DNA of 64,000 bases, taken from the NCBI RefSeq assembly GCF_033473495.1, contig NC_088941.1, positions 2,938,657 through 3,002,656 of the forward strand, in the 5' to 3' direction. Positions 30,701 to 43,649 of the stretch are shown one piece after another. A model generated the notes under the pieces. That model ran no database searches, was not told where the DNA came from, and was given only the letters and a program-made list of their open reading frames with translations. Positions within the stretch are counted from its first letter, which is position 1. Every line of letters starts with the position of its first letter. Position numbers and translations under genes: made by a program. The stretch is from Cercospora beticola (Eukaryota; Ascomycota; Dothideomycetes; Mycosphaerellales; Mycosphaerellaceae).

Positions 30701-32560
30701 ATAGCTTATTAGCTCTAAGAGGTTATAGTAGTTATAAATAGAGATAGTTCCTATAGGTATCTAGACTTAGATAGTTACTAAGTTACCTATATTATAGAAA
30801 AGTAGTTTCTAGCTATTAGTTTTAACTTTATCTAATATAAGTATTACTACTCTTAGGTTCTACTAGAGTAGAAGGACTATAGAGTATCTTTTCTTAGCCT
30901 TAGTTCTACTATTTATAGTATTAAGCTATAGTTCTTATAGTACTATTACTATAGCCTCTTCTATAGCTTAGCTATCTAGTAGTAGAGTTTAGGTAGTATT
31001 TAACCTATTAATATTATATTAGTAGATTATTAGGATTTAGCTACTTATAGAATTCCTAGGATTCTTAGAAGAGGAGCTTAATTAGGTTAATATCTATATC
31101 TTCCTAGTAGGTACTTATTACCTTTTAGATATTCTTATTCTTCTATATAAGAGAGAAATAGAGCTTACTTACTTACCTCCTACTAGCTATTACTACTACT
31201 ATAGTACCTAGGAGCCTACCTTTATATCTAATATCCTTCTATAGAGGCTTAGCTAGTAGAGCTTTCCTCTTAAGGATTAGAGATTCTATATTACTATCTC
31301 CTTATATCGGGCCTAAGGCTATCTCCTATTACTTCTTAAACTACTCTAAGAATACTCTTACTTTAGCCTTTATAGTAGCTTTATAGCTATATTAGAGAGA
31401 GTATATCTTATAGTCTCTTTTATAGTTATAGTATTTAATTTTCTTCTTCTTATAGCTATCTATCCTATACTTCCTTATATAGTTTCTATATATATCTTCT
31501 ATAGCCTTATAGTAGATAGTAATATACTTAAAGCTATTATATTTAAAGTATTATATAATTCTCTACTATAGGTAGTATAGTTCTACTATATACTATATTA
31601 ACCTAATAGTAATACCTCTTCTATATATTTCCTTTATAGTTTATCTATTCTATACTACTATAACTACTAATAAGAAGTTAGTCTCTTCTTTTACTTTCTA
31701 ATTCTTAAGCTAAAAGGCCTTCCTAATTTTAAGCTTCTCTAGAAACTAGGTAAAGTTATCTTAGTCGAGTTAGACCTAGCTATTTATATCCTCTAGCTTC
31801 TAGGATATCCTAATACTATATATAATTACCTAGGTACTTAGTATCTCTACCTAGGCCTCTAGGTATATAGCCTTAAGCTAAGACTAGTCCTTCTCTAGTC
31901 TACTTTTCTCTTCTTCTCTATAGAGGATAACTTTAAGGTCTCTACTTAGGAGCTTTTATATAGCCTTAAACTACTATACTCCTAGTTTCCTTCTAAGCTC
32001 TTTATAGCTTATCTTCTTTACTATCTCCTTTTCTTCTTAGTTTCCTATCCTTACTAAGATAGTTATAGATATCTAAAGCTAGAGCTTTAGTATTATATAT
32101 CTAATTTAGACTATCTAGGCCTATATTTTAGAGGTAGTAGTAGTAGGTATTAGGCGGCTCTAGAGAGTTTTCTAGATAGCTTAAAGAGTCTAGGACTCTT
32201 CCTAGTAGAAAGTAAAGTAGAGAAGAGCCTATTAGGCCTATTAGAGAAGGAGAAGAGTTAGAGAGAAAGAAAAAGTTATCTAGATATCGAGATAACTCTA
32301 GATCTATTCTATAAGTATTTTTAGGTTCTTTTAGATTATTAGTTTTAGAGTATTAGCGTTAGTAGTTATTTTCTAGCTTTATTAGCTAGAGAGAAGTAGT
32401 TATAGATAGATTTAGGCCGCCTAGGAGTTAGAGTTATAACCTCCTCCTCCTAGGCTCCCTTCTCTACTTATAGCGTCGTAGTATCGGTTAGGAGGTATTA
32501 TTATATATTAGGAGGCCTCGAGGCCTTCTGCCGTCGTTATCGTCGCCTATTAGGGCGCGT
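27720..32560 (-). mobile_element. RIP-degraded LINE (Tad-like non-LTR retrotransposon)
   Basis: Read on the minus strand with former Gln/Trp stops ignored, 29069-29095 gives G-I-L-stop-G-S-T-L-S. This is the RIP derivative of the LINE reverse transcriptase motif G-I-P-Q-G-S-x-L-S, and is followed by P/L-I-L-F-L-F-F. About 75 bp further on, 28984-28998 reads E-F-I-D-N, from the catalytic F-V-D-D. Further upstream (around 31400-31500) the frame shows Tyr residues spaced like former zinc-knuckle Cys. The 5' end is near 32560, where CpG-richer sequence starts; the 3' end near 27720 is only approximate. Besides CpA loss, CpG is also very rare in the interior, unlike the helicase relic further out. 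No intact ORF. Confidence 0.75.
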
Positions 32561-34599
32561 TTATTTTTATAGTAGATCTAGAGAAATATATTTATAAAAC
32601 TTATAATTTAGAAATAACTTTTATATTAGCTTATTCGAGTATATTTACTAAGTTAAGATCTATTCTATAGTATAGACTTATACTTATATAGAGATAAAGT
32701 TCCTTATCTAACGACTTTTATTTATAGAATATATAATTATCTTCTATTTTACTAAACGTTAGATTATATATACGACTATATATAAAAGTATTAGAAATAA
32801 ATATTATAGAATACTTTAGTAATATCGGATACTTTAGTTAATACTTAGATTAATAGAGAACGTCTTTATTAAAAGTTTATAACTAATTACTATACCTTCT
32901 AGAAATCTAGCTAGAAGATATCTAAATAATAGCTATATACTAAAAATAAAGCTTTAGAGCTATTATAGATAGACTTCTATAGTATATAAGAAGTAAGAAA
33001 GCTATAATTAGATATTCTATACTAGTATTATAAAGTAAGACCTACTTATACTCTCTATAAACTACTAGAATAATAACGTTTTATTTATAGACTAAATAAT
33101 TATCTATATATTATAGAAAGGTTAATATAGTATATAACTATATTTATACTAAGCTATATATATAATTCTTTAGAAAGTATAAGAAAATTATTATCTACTT
33201 TATTTATTACTTTCTAGAATATATTATAGTATTATTATCTAGCTATATTAAATAAGCTATACTATATAGTAGTAGAGTACGATTAATCTATCTATACTAA
33301 TCTAAAAGAAATCTAAATACTACTTCTTATACTAGTTATAATAATTAGTACTTTTTAAGTAATATTAAGTATCTAGATTTAAAGAAATAAAAAGTTAAGC
33401 TTTTTAGAAAATATAACTCTAGAAATTTCTAAAGCTACTAATAATAAGTATTATAGTAATAATAAGCTAAATAGAGCTCCTTTTAGATACTATAATAAAC
33501 TTTCTAGTAATATAGAAGAGTCTAAGTATTAAAAGTAAGAAGTATACTAGTATAGTTAATATAAAGCTTCTATAAGCTAGTATAGAAATAATCTTCTACT
33601 AATAAATTATTAAAGAATAGACTTACTTATATTTCCTCTACTAAACTACTTAGACTAGATATTAAGACCTAGATTATCTTTTTAGTATTATAGATAATAG
33701 AGCTTTATAATTATAAACTTAGCTCTTAACTAAAGAATAAGTAGATAGACTATTATCTAAAGTATTAGAGCCTACTATTAGTAAGTTAGAATATTAGTAA
33801 ACTTCTTTATAGTCGAGTTCTATAGAGCTAGAATATATAGAAATATACTATCTAGATACTAGTAACTAAAGTTCTTCTTTCTATTTAATAAAGGAATTCG
33901 AATATTCTAAAGAACTTAGCTCTAATAAAAAAGTAAAAGCTTTAATTAAAAAGTATTAAGTATATAGAAATATAATTATAACTATATTAAGTAAGTTAGC
34001 TTTAGCCGATATTAGTACTTAGATATTAGGTCTACTATTTATATACTATAGTACTTTACTTTAGTTAGAGTAATCTTACTAACTAAGAACTTTATATATA
34101 TCTCTACTACTATTTTCTTTCTACTTTCTACTACTAACTATATATTTCTATTAGAGTCGACTATTTCCTTTTACTATAAAACTAATATACTTAACCTATA
34201 ATATCTCGTTACTAAATAATAATATAACTAACTACTATTCTATTAACTTCTATTAAATCTAATAATACTTAGACTTTCGATTCTATTTCTAGTTTAGACT
34301 TTATTATAACTACTATAAGTAGTTATTTATAAGAGCTAGAAGTATATAGCTCGAGAGATATAGCTTATTAGATATTAAAGTATAACGGCTAGTACTACTT
34401 ATATTTAGTATAGAATAAAAGTATATAGAATATATATAAACTAAGAAGTAAGAATTATTTTTAATATCTCTAGATAGAGAGTCTAGAAGCACTTAATATA
34501 TTACTATATTCTACTCTTATAATTATAATTCTTCTATCTTATTAAGAGTAGTAATCTATTAAAGTCTACTATACTTATATAAAATATATCTACCTAGCG
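32561..34599. other. RIP-mutated DNA, relic ORF without identity
   Basis: Between the LINE 5' end and the recognisable Gypsy gag. One plus-strand frame can be read for several hundred codons if TAA/TAG are ignored, but no motif was recognised. It may include the Gypsy 5' LTR and leader, which I could not delimit. Confidence 0.35.
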
Positions 34600-36067
34600 A
34601 ACTAATTATAATAACGATATACTAAACGATAGATAGCTATTAGACTATATCGAAGAGATATTAGAATCTAGAATAGTATAAACTAAAAAGAAATAGGATA
34701 AGAATATAGATAATACTAATAATACTAATAATATATATATAATATATAGGTACCTCTAAGCTAAAAATAATATATTACGTAAATAGCTAGAGATCTATAC
34801 TCTTAAAGCTAAGAACGAATACTTACTAAAAGAAGTATAGATAATTAAATTACTAGTATAGCTAAGTATAATAGCGCTAGGCCTTAGATAGCTAATACCT
34901 TAGTAAAGTAATATATCTATAAGTTATATAAGTAGTATACGTTCCGAAAGCAATAAGTATAGCTTATATAAGTCTATTAAGCTATATATATCTAAGCTCT
35001 TTAAAAGTAAAACTATAAAGAAAATATATAAATTTATTTATACTCTCGAAGTAAACTTTATAGCTATATTAAAGAAGTTTCTAATAGATTACTAGAAGAT
35101 AATTATAGGTATTATATACCTCGTAGGCAAAGTATAAGAGATATAGTATAATAAATACCTAGGTATTCTATTTATAGAATATACTTAGTCTCGATTCTAT
35201 TAATTTCTATATAATATTATTAAGAATTAAGTAAACTATATACTTCTTATAACTATAGAATACGAGAATATATACTAAAGTAAGAGCTAGAGTATATAAT
35301 AGTTTATAATAGACTTTAGTAACTTAGAGTCTTAGTTAGATAACTATACTAAGGTATAGCTAGTATACTAGTTCTTTATAAAACTAAAGCTATTACTATA
35401 TAAGAATATTATTAAGAACTATATTATCTCTAATAAGTATACTAACCTTATTACTCTAGTAAAGCGCCTCGAGTAAGCTAAGAAAGCTATACTTTATAAG
35501 CTATATTATAGTAATACCGAGAATAAGTAGGCTAAGTATAAGTATACTAATAGTAACGCTTCTTATAAAGAAGCTTCTAGTTCGACTAGTAGCTAACGTA
35601 ATACCTATAGTAGTAAGCCGAAAAGTAAATATAGAAGTAAAAGTAAAAGTAAGAGTTAGTAACCTATATACTTTATATATAATAAGATTAGCTATATTAG
35701 TTCTAACTATTTAAACTCTAAGAAAGATAGTAATAAGCTAGCTATTTATAGAGTAACTATAGTAAAAGAGTAGAGAGCGAAAAAAGCTAAGATACTAGAA
35801 ATAATATACGAGTTACTAGCGCTAAACTAGATAGTAATAACTCTCTACTAGTTTAGAGTATACTAGTAATATATATAGAAAAAGAAGTCGAAATATAGTT
35901 AAATAGTAAGCTAGCTACTTTCCTTCTTAATAATACTATAAATATTAATATAATATTAAGAGTCTTTATACTATAGTATAATCTACTAATAAAGCCGAAT
36001 ATAGCTCTACTACTAGTTACTACCTTTATAGATAAATTAGAGTACTATTATAGTATATACTATATAT

Positions 36068-37113
36068 ATCTATAAAGTCCTATTATATATCTCTATATAG
36101 TTATAAATAGAAATAGATAGCTTCGGCTATACTAGTAAAGTATAGAGTAGCTAGATATCTATAAAGTAGAAAGAAAGTAATAAAAAGTCTAGAATTTTAA
36201 CTTAGAGAAATTAGAGAGCTTCTAAGAATATAAAGATAATACTAGTATAGTATAACTACTATAAGATTCTAATACTCGACTATAGAATAGCTCTTCTAGG
36301 TAGTAAATACTACTATAGGTCTAAAGGCTAGAGTAGTAACCTAGGCTCTAAATAGGCTAAAAAGAAGAAACTAAGTATACTTAAAAGAAGACTTTAATAA
36401 GAAAGAGTAAGAATAGTAGAAATAGAAGAAAGGAATAGTAGTACTTCTATAAATACTAGAATAATTAGCTACTAGGAGCCTTTTATTTAAAATAGAAAAC
36501 TTTAAAGTAGACTAGTTCCTCTACTCTAAAGCTTTCTAGAAACTTTAAGTCTAAAGGTAGAGTATCTAATATAAGCTATCTAACTCTATACTATACTTAG
36601 AGCTACCTATAAAGATATCTACTATTCTAAATATTCTATAAAAACTAGAATTTCTCTAGATATAGGTTATATAACTAGATACTAAGGAAAGTTAAAATCT
36701 AAGTAGGATTTATATAGAGAAATATCTATTCTAGGAACTAGTAAGAAAGAGTTAGATATAGGATTAATATAGATACTAGTATAGAGATAAAAACTATATA
36801 TATAGGCTAGAGTCTCTAAGCTAGTAGATAAGAGGATTAGGCTTCTAAGTAATAAATAATATAAGAAATAACTAAGGAGAACTATATTATAAAGGATCTA
36901 ATAAACTATTAAAATAATATAAATTATTTTAAGAAGAATAAGAAACTATAGAAGTAGTAGGCTATATAGAGCTTACTATAAAATATAAGAATATAAGAGA
37001 GTTTTTCTACTAGAGTATAAGTATAAGAGCTTTTCTATTTACGAAAAATATAGAGTATACTACTTACTCTAGTTAAAAGAAGTAGACTAGTATATAAGAA
37101 TTATCTATCTATT
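36068..37113 (+). mobile_element. 1.05 kb dispersed element, copy A (diverged)
   Basis: Shares its 5' head (…tcctattat… then gatagcttcggctatactag) and 3' tail (agtagactag, tataagaatt) with copies B and C but is shorter and more diverged inside. It is flanked by the 14 nt direct repeat tatatactatatat (36054-36067 and 37114-37127), which is low complexity, so the exact boundary is soft. It is inserted in the Gypsy element between gag and reverse transcriptase. Confidence 0.7.
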
Positions 37114-39432
37114 TATATACTATATATATATATAGATTATAGACTCTAGTAGTAAGAAGTAATCTATAAGTAGTATCTTCTATATATATAATATACTAAC
37201 TTCTAACGTAATCTTAGGCTATCTATAGTAACGTACTTAGTATATACTAGCTAGTAGTACTATAGATAAATAGCTATATAGTAATAATTATTTTAGTAAA
37301 TTCGAAGTCTAAGAAGTCTATAAGTTCTTTAAGGATCTTTAGAAGGTACTAGTAGTATTTATAGTAAGCCTAAGTAAGATAGGTAATAAGGTTAAGCCTA
37401 TTTCTAAAGAGTTCTATTATTTTAATAATATTCTTAATCTAATAGAGGAAATAAGAAGTAAGCTAGTTAATAGTATAAAGTATATAATTAACTTATAGTC
37501 TAGAACTATACTACTATTCTATCTACTATATTACTAGTTAGAGTAAGAATTAGATAAGCTTAAGAAGTATCTAAAAATAGAACTCGAGTATAATTAGATT
37601 AAGTGTTCCGATAGTAAGATAGATATACCTATTCTATTTATACTAAAGAAAAATAGTAAGCTATAGTTATATATTAACTACTATAGGCTAAGTAAGATTA
37701 CTATTAAGAACTAGTATCTATTACTTCTAATTAGTAAAATACTAAATAGACTTATAGAAGCTATATAGTTTATATTCTTAGACTTAGCTAATATATACTA
37801 CTATATTTAGATTAAGCTAAGTAACTACTAGAAGACTATATTCTATATATACTATAGCTATTTCTAGTATAAAGTAATACTCTTTAGCTTAATAAATATA
37901 CTAGTAATATTCTAAGTATATATTAACTATATACTAGTAGAGCTAGTCGATATAAGCTATATAGTATACTTAGATAATATCCTAATCTATAGTAGAATAT
38001 ATAAGAAATATATATAAAATATATATACTATACTTAAGAAGCTCTATAAATTTAGACTTTATATATAGCGTTCTAAGTATAAGTTCTTCTAGAAAAAAGT
38101 CGACTTCCTTAGATTCGTAGTAACTACTAGTAGCGTTATAATAGATCTAAGTAGAGTAGCTATAATTACTTTATAGCTAACTCTAACTATACTAATAGAA
38201 GTTTAATTTTTCTTTAGATTCGTAAACTTCTACTATCGATTTATCTTTAAATATTCGAGAGTTATAGTACTTTTAATAGCGCTATTAAAGAGTATAAAGG
38301 ATAGAAAGAAGCTAGAGCTAATTAAGTAGGAAGTAGCTAAGAAGTAGATATTCTATAAGCTAAAGAATCGATTTTAGACTATACTATTACTAAGATACTT
38401 TAACTCTATACTATATCTATAAGTCGAAACTAATACTTCCGACTTTATAGTAGCTAGTATTCTAAGCTAACTATTCGAAGTAGAATAGTATCTAATTACC
38501 TTCTTCTTATAGAAAATAATTAACGCTAAATATAACTATAAAGTTTATAATAAGAAACTACTCGTAGTAGTTAAAGTATTTAAAGTATAGCGACTATACT
38601 TCGAAAGTACTATATATAAAGTTAAGGTACTTATTAATTATACTAACTTTAAGAGATTTATAGATATTAAGTAGTTAATAAGTAAATAAGTAAAGTAGAC
38701 GATATTCCTTACTCTTTTTAATTTTACTATTAGCTATTAAGCTAGTAAGCTTAACCTAGCTAATATACTATCTAGACGTAGTAACTATATATAAGAAGTA
38801 AAAAAGATAAGTAACTTTCTACTATTACTATAGTAGAAACTCTAGATATAGAGTACTATACTTATAAGTAGGCTAGTTATTATCTATATAAAAGCTATTT
38901 ACTAGACTTAGTTAGATACTCTAAAAGTAGTTATAGTAGTAGTTAAAAGTAAAGAGGTAGCGCTATCTAATAGTAGATATATTATAATAGTAGTTAACTA
39001 TTTAGTTTATCTATTTAGCTTTACTCTATTCTTATAAGTCGCTAGCGCTATTACTATATAAGAGTAGCTATACGCTAATATCTCGAATATAATTATTAGA
39101 TATACTACTATATTAGTATAGCTCGATCCGAAAACGAAAGTACTATATAAGTAGGCCGAATATAAAGGTATAGTAAGCGAAAAATATACTATTAAGAATA
39201 GCTATATATATCGAGAAGAGGCTCTATATCTACTAAACGACCTAATATTATAGATATAGATAATCTATATATACTACGACGATATTCTAGTAAGCTATTT
39301 TAATAAAAATAAGATAGTAGAGTTAGTTAAATAGAAGTACTAGTAGCTAGAAGTTAGTAATAATATAAAGTAGTATATCGAGTAGTATAATAGCTATTAG
39401 AAAGTAAAAGTAAAGTACTATTATTTCTATAG

Positions 39433-40669
39433 GCCTACGAAGTCCTATTATATACCTCTACGTAGTCGTAGGTAGAAATAGATAGCTTCGGCTATACTAG
39501 TAAAGTATAGGGCGGCTAGATATCTATAGAGGTAGGAAGAAAATAATAAAAAAGAAGAAAGTCTAGAAATCTATAGAAGTATATACTAGGCGAACTCTAA
39601 CGAATACTATAAACTAGAGCTAGTACGGCTAGAACTAATATAAGACCTAGTACTAAGAGACTAGACTAGAATCTCTAGATAGTAAATTCTATTCTAGGCT
39701 TAGAAGCTAGAGTAGTAACCTAGTACTAAAATAAGCTAAAAAGAAGGAAGGAGTATACTATAATTAAAGCTTTAAAGTAAAGTAGAAAGAGTAGAGAGAA
39801 GTATAAGATAAAATAGCTAAAACTATAAGAAAAACGTTCTAGTCTAGGTAGAAGGTAGAATAATAAGCTAAATAAGAGGCCTAGAAACCTCTTAGGAAGT
39901 ACTTTAGAGAGAAAGGAGGATATACCTCTATATACTAGTATATATCTCTAGTACTACTAGGTTAACTACTTATTCTAAGGGATTAGATACCCCGTCTATA
40001 GAGCCTATTTATAGGTCCTATAGTAGAATTAGATAATAACTAGTAGAACTATAGAAATAGAGATATTTATCTAAAGTCTAGCTCTCCTAGATACTTTATA
40101 ACTAACTCTAAAAGTAGAGTATCTAACAAAAGTAACTCTTATTCTATACTTAAAGCTACCTATAATAGAAGAGCTAGTTTAGAATACTACTACTTAATAT
40201 AATTTCTATAAATATAAGTTACGTAACTTAGATACTAAGTAAGGTAGAAAGTTTAGAGTAGGATCTTAATATTAGAGAGAGCTCCTACTATAGACTAGTA
40301 AGAAAGAGTTAGATATAAGATTAATATAGATACTAGCGTAGGGACTAAGACTATATATATAGGCTTAAGTCCCTAAGCTAGTAAGTAAAAGGATTAGGCT
40401 CCTAAGTACTAATAATATAAGAAATAACTAAGGAGAACTATATTATAAAGGAACTAAACTATTAAGATAATATAAATTATCCTAAGGAGAATAGAGAACT
40501 ATAGAAGCGATAGGCTATATAGAGCTTACTATAAAATATAAAGATATAAGGAGGTTTTTATACTAGAGTACTAGTACGAGAGCTTTTCTACCTACGAAAT
40601 ATATAGAGCGTACTACTTACTCTAGTTAAAAGAGGTAGACTAGCGTATAAGAATTATATATATATATAT
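39433..40669 (+). mobile_element. 1.24 kb dispersed element, copy B
   Basis: Begins gcctacgaag and ends with agaattatatat followed by a TA run. It is flanked by attatttctatag (39420-39432) and attatctctatag (40670-40682), a 13 nt target duplication with one transition. Removing the element and one duplication restores a continuous Gypsy integrase reading K-V-K-Y-Y-Y-F-Y-S-K-I-A-I-L, which proves insertion. There is no terminal inverted repeat. The long, variable target duplication and TA-rich tail fit target-primed reverse transcription (LINE or SINE machinery) better than a DNA transposon or LTR. No ORF was recognised. Confidence 0.85.
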
Positions 40670-42100
40670 ATTATCTCTATAGTAAGATAGCTATACTTCT
40701 ACTATTTAACTATTCTTAGAAAGATTTATTTATAGACTTTATTATAGATCTTCTATCTAGTAAGTAGAATAGCTATATCTTCGATACGATTCTTATAATT
40801 ATAGATCGTTACTCGAAGATAGTAACTTTTATCTAAATAATAAAGCGCTATATAAGTATAGAGCTTATAGATATTCTAATTAATAAAGTAATACGACTAT
40901 ATAGTATACTAGCTAGTATTATAAGTAATAGAAGCTTAGTCTTTACTAGCTAGTTCTAGTTAGACTTCTACTATAAGACGTATATAAAATATAAGCTAAG
41001 TACTATATTCTACTTATAGACTAATAGTTAAACTAAGCGTATAAACTAGACGCTTAAGTAGTACCTACGTATCTATTATAGTAAGCGATAGAACGACTAG
41101 GTATCTATTCTATTATTAGTAGAATTCGTATATAATAATAGTACGAATACTACGCTTAAAATATTACTATTTCGAGTAGTATATAAGTTTAATCTAGACC
41201 TTTCTATAGAAATATATAAGAGAGATATAAGTAAAGCTCGAGATATACTTCTTTAAAGAGAAGTACTAGTAGTAAAGAATACTATAGAAAAGTTAAAGTA
41301 GAACTATAAAGAGCTAACTAAGTACTAGTAATAAGTAAGCGAATCTTAGACTAAGTACTTTAATTAGAAGTACTAGCCGATAGAATTTAAAATTAGTAAC
41401 TTAGTTCTATTATCTATAAAGAACTTCTAGTTAAAGGTACTATCGAAGAAGCTAGTAAATAAATTCGCTAGACTATTTAAAGTTATTAATATAGTTAGAA
41501 AGTAGGCATACTATCTAGCTCTACTAACTAGCTTATAGATTTATAATATCTTCTATATATTTTTCTTAGAACTCTAGTAAAGTAATAATATATAGAATAC
41601 TAGCCTACTACTTATAAATAAGTAAAGTAAATAGAAAGTCGAGAGAATACTAGAAAGCTATATAGAGAAAAGTATAAGAAAGTATCTAGTTTAATAGTAT
41701 AAGTAGCTAGAGAAATATAATACTTAGAAGCTAGTAGAATATATTAGAGATTATAAAGTACTTAATATATTCGAGACGTAATATAAAACTAAGTAGCCTA
41801 TATATAAAGCGAAACTATAAGAGAAATAGTAATACTAGTAGTTAGTAGAATAGTAGAAAATTCTAAGAATTCTAAACGCTAAGTATTACTAAGATATAAG
41901 AACTACTAAGATATAAGAACTTAGAAAACTAAGATATTATAAAAGAAAAGAAGATATTTATTTATAGTACTTATAAGTATAGTATATACTATATATAATA
42001 GAAGTATATAGCCTAGAGCTAGCGAGATATAAGAGTACTATAAGAGCCTAGTAGAAGAAGAGTATAACGCCTATAGGCTACTTACTACCTATATCTATAT

Positions 42101-43130
42101 TTATAGTATTATCCTTCTTTTTACTTTTTTTCTTATTATCTATTTCGAGCTTAGAGAGCTCTCTTTTATTCTAAGTAGACTAGCCGGAATAGATAGAGGT
42201 AATAGCGAGATCTAGAGCTTCGCTAGAAGTACTAAGTAGATAGAGCTTCTATTATATAAATTAGTACTATATAAAAGAAGTAAGTAACTAGTAGAATATA
42301 AGATATACTTTATACTTTAGCTCGAATATACTATACTAGATAGTAAGGCCTATACTCGTTACTATAAGCTTATTAGTAGAGAGTATACTAGTAGCTAGCG
42401 CTTTACTAGCTTTCTTTAGTATAAAGAAGATATTAGTAGATTTACTCGAGTTATTCTATAGGCGCTTAAGAGTAGTAGTAATAGCTTTATTTATATTATC
42501 GAAGTAGTAGAGAAGCTACTAGTAGTATATAGCGTACCTACTTATATATAGTAGATAGTAGTAGTAGTATATATACTACGCCTACTTTATAAAGTTAGAA
42601 TTAGTAATATAGATATACTTATAGTTAGACTTACTATAGCGAATATAGTTTAGCTACTAGCTAAGCTTTATATTACTATTATAGTATAGCTTAATAGCTA
42701 GATATAAGGAGTTAGTAGACTCGAAGTATATAATATATATATAAACTATACGACTTATAGTCTATAAAGTATAGAAGATAGTACTAGTAGTCGTTATCCT
42801 CTACTTTTAGTAGATCGTCTACTATATAAAAGAGATAGTTAGTAGCTAGAGTAGTAGGAGTAGTAGTAGCTCTTCTTAGAAGTATATTACTTATAGGTCG
42901 CGTATAAGAGTAGTACTAGATAGTTAAGTATATAGTATAAGTTAAATATAAAGAGCTTACTAAATATAAATAGTTAATAGAGAAAATATATAAAGAGTAT
43001 ATAACGAATTTATAGTACGCTAGTACTATATTTAGGATCTAAGTAGCGAGACCTCGATACTTAGAGTTAGATAGGAGTAGCGCTTCCTCTAGCTCTAGGC
43101 GATACCTCGCTATATAGTACCTCGCTACTT
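42101..43130. other. RIP-mutated DNA, relic coding sequence without identity
   Basis: Follows the chromodomain of the Gypsy element. A plus-strand frame can be read in parts but I recognise nothing. It may contain the Gypsy 3' LTR. CpG content rises here relative to the LINE. Confidence 0.35.
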
Positions 43131-43149
43131 AGCTTAATTAGCTATATTA

Positions 43150-43430
43150 ACTCGTCGTATACCGCGCGTTTATACCCGTCGTATATTACTATATATTCGT
43201 ATATTATATATTCGCTTATTATATATCGTTATATATTTACTTATTATATATTCGCTCGTTATATATTCGCTTATTATATATTCGCTCGTCGTATACTACT
43301 CGTTATATATTCGCTCGTCGTATACCGCTCGTCGTATACTACTCGTCGTATACTACTCGTCGTATACTACTCGTTATATACTACTCGTTATATCTCGCTC
43401 GTTATATATTATATATCGTATATCGCCTAC
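43150..43430. repeat. degenerate tandem repeat (CTCGTCGTATACTA type)
   Basis: A minisatellite-like array of roughly 15-20 nt units alternating between ctcgtcgtatactac and ctcgttatatattcg variants. The variants differ mainly at sites expected from RIP or CpG change (gtc/tta, gtatac/tatat). It lies just left of the palindrome-bounded relic ORF and may have been part of a subtelomeric repeat or a promoter array. Confidence 0.75.
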
Positions 43431-43593
43431 TCTATATAAAACCTCTATACGCTATCGGAATACTTTCGCTACTATCGAAGCGGATATTATCCGCTTACTA
43501 AGCTCTCTATAAACTAGATATCTTCGCTTTAAAGCCCGTCTAAGAATATAGTATCGATTACTATAGTAGACTATATAGATACCTAGGCAAATA

Positions 43594-43623
43594 ACTAGAA
43601 ACTCTATTAGTAGAGTTTATAGT
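43594..43623. repeat. 30 bp palindrome, copy 1
   Basis: Arms ACTAGAAACTCTA and TAGAGTTTATAGT separated by TTAG; one mismatch in 13 pairs. First of at least eight related palindromes in the RIP block. It lies 3' of the minus-strand relic ORF at 43650-46260. Confidence 0.85.
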
Positions 43624-43649
43624 CTTATTCTTATTAAGTCTATTAGTCT

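Larger units (their letters stand above)
34600..42100 (+). mobile_element. RIP-degraded Ty3/Gypsy chromovirus with two nested insertions
   Basis: Plus-strand frames read in the standard order. Gag zinc knuckle is at 35669-35710, with Tyr in place of the Cys and His of C-x2-C-x4-H-x4-C. The reverse transcriptase starts around 37620-37740 (I-L-F-x-L-K-K-N-x-K-L and I-T-I-K-N-x-Y-L-L-L-L-I-S), with Y-L-D-N (from Y-L-D-D) at 37967-37978. RNase H follows at about 38370-38670. The integrase zinc finger is near 39250-39420, and the integrase core resumes after 40683. A C-terminal chromodomain lies at about 41635-41785 (V-E-R-I-L-E-S ... Y-N-T-stop-K-L-V-E-Y-I, from the Y-N-T-W-E-P-V-E-x-I pattern). 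The chromodomain places it among chromoviruses, which target heterochromatin. Two copies of the 1.2 kb element interrupt it. The LTRs were not found with confidence and the outer limits are approximate. Confidence 0.82.

Noticed and set aside
36068..40669. Copies A and B considered as the two LTRs of one retrotransposon
   Set aside because: They lie in the same orientation around a reverse transcriptase, but copy A is shorter and diverged, each copy has its own different 13-14 nt flanking duplication, and copy B interrupts the integrase frame. A third copy lies alone in the helicase relic.
34330..42090. Possible Gypsy LTR pair (agaagtatatagc-containing stretches near 34340 and 42000)
   Set aside because: Similarity is short and gapped in low-complexity RIPed sequence; I could not define ends or a target duplication.
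43150..43430. Possible CRISPR-like array
   Set aside because: Units are contiguous without spacers, and the organism is a eukaryote.
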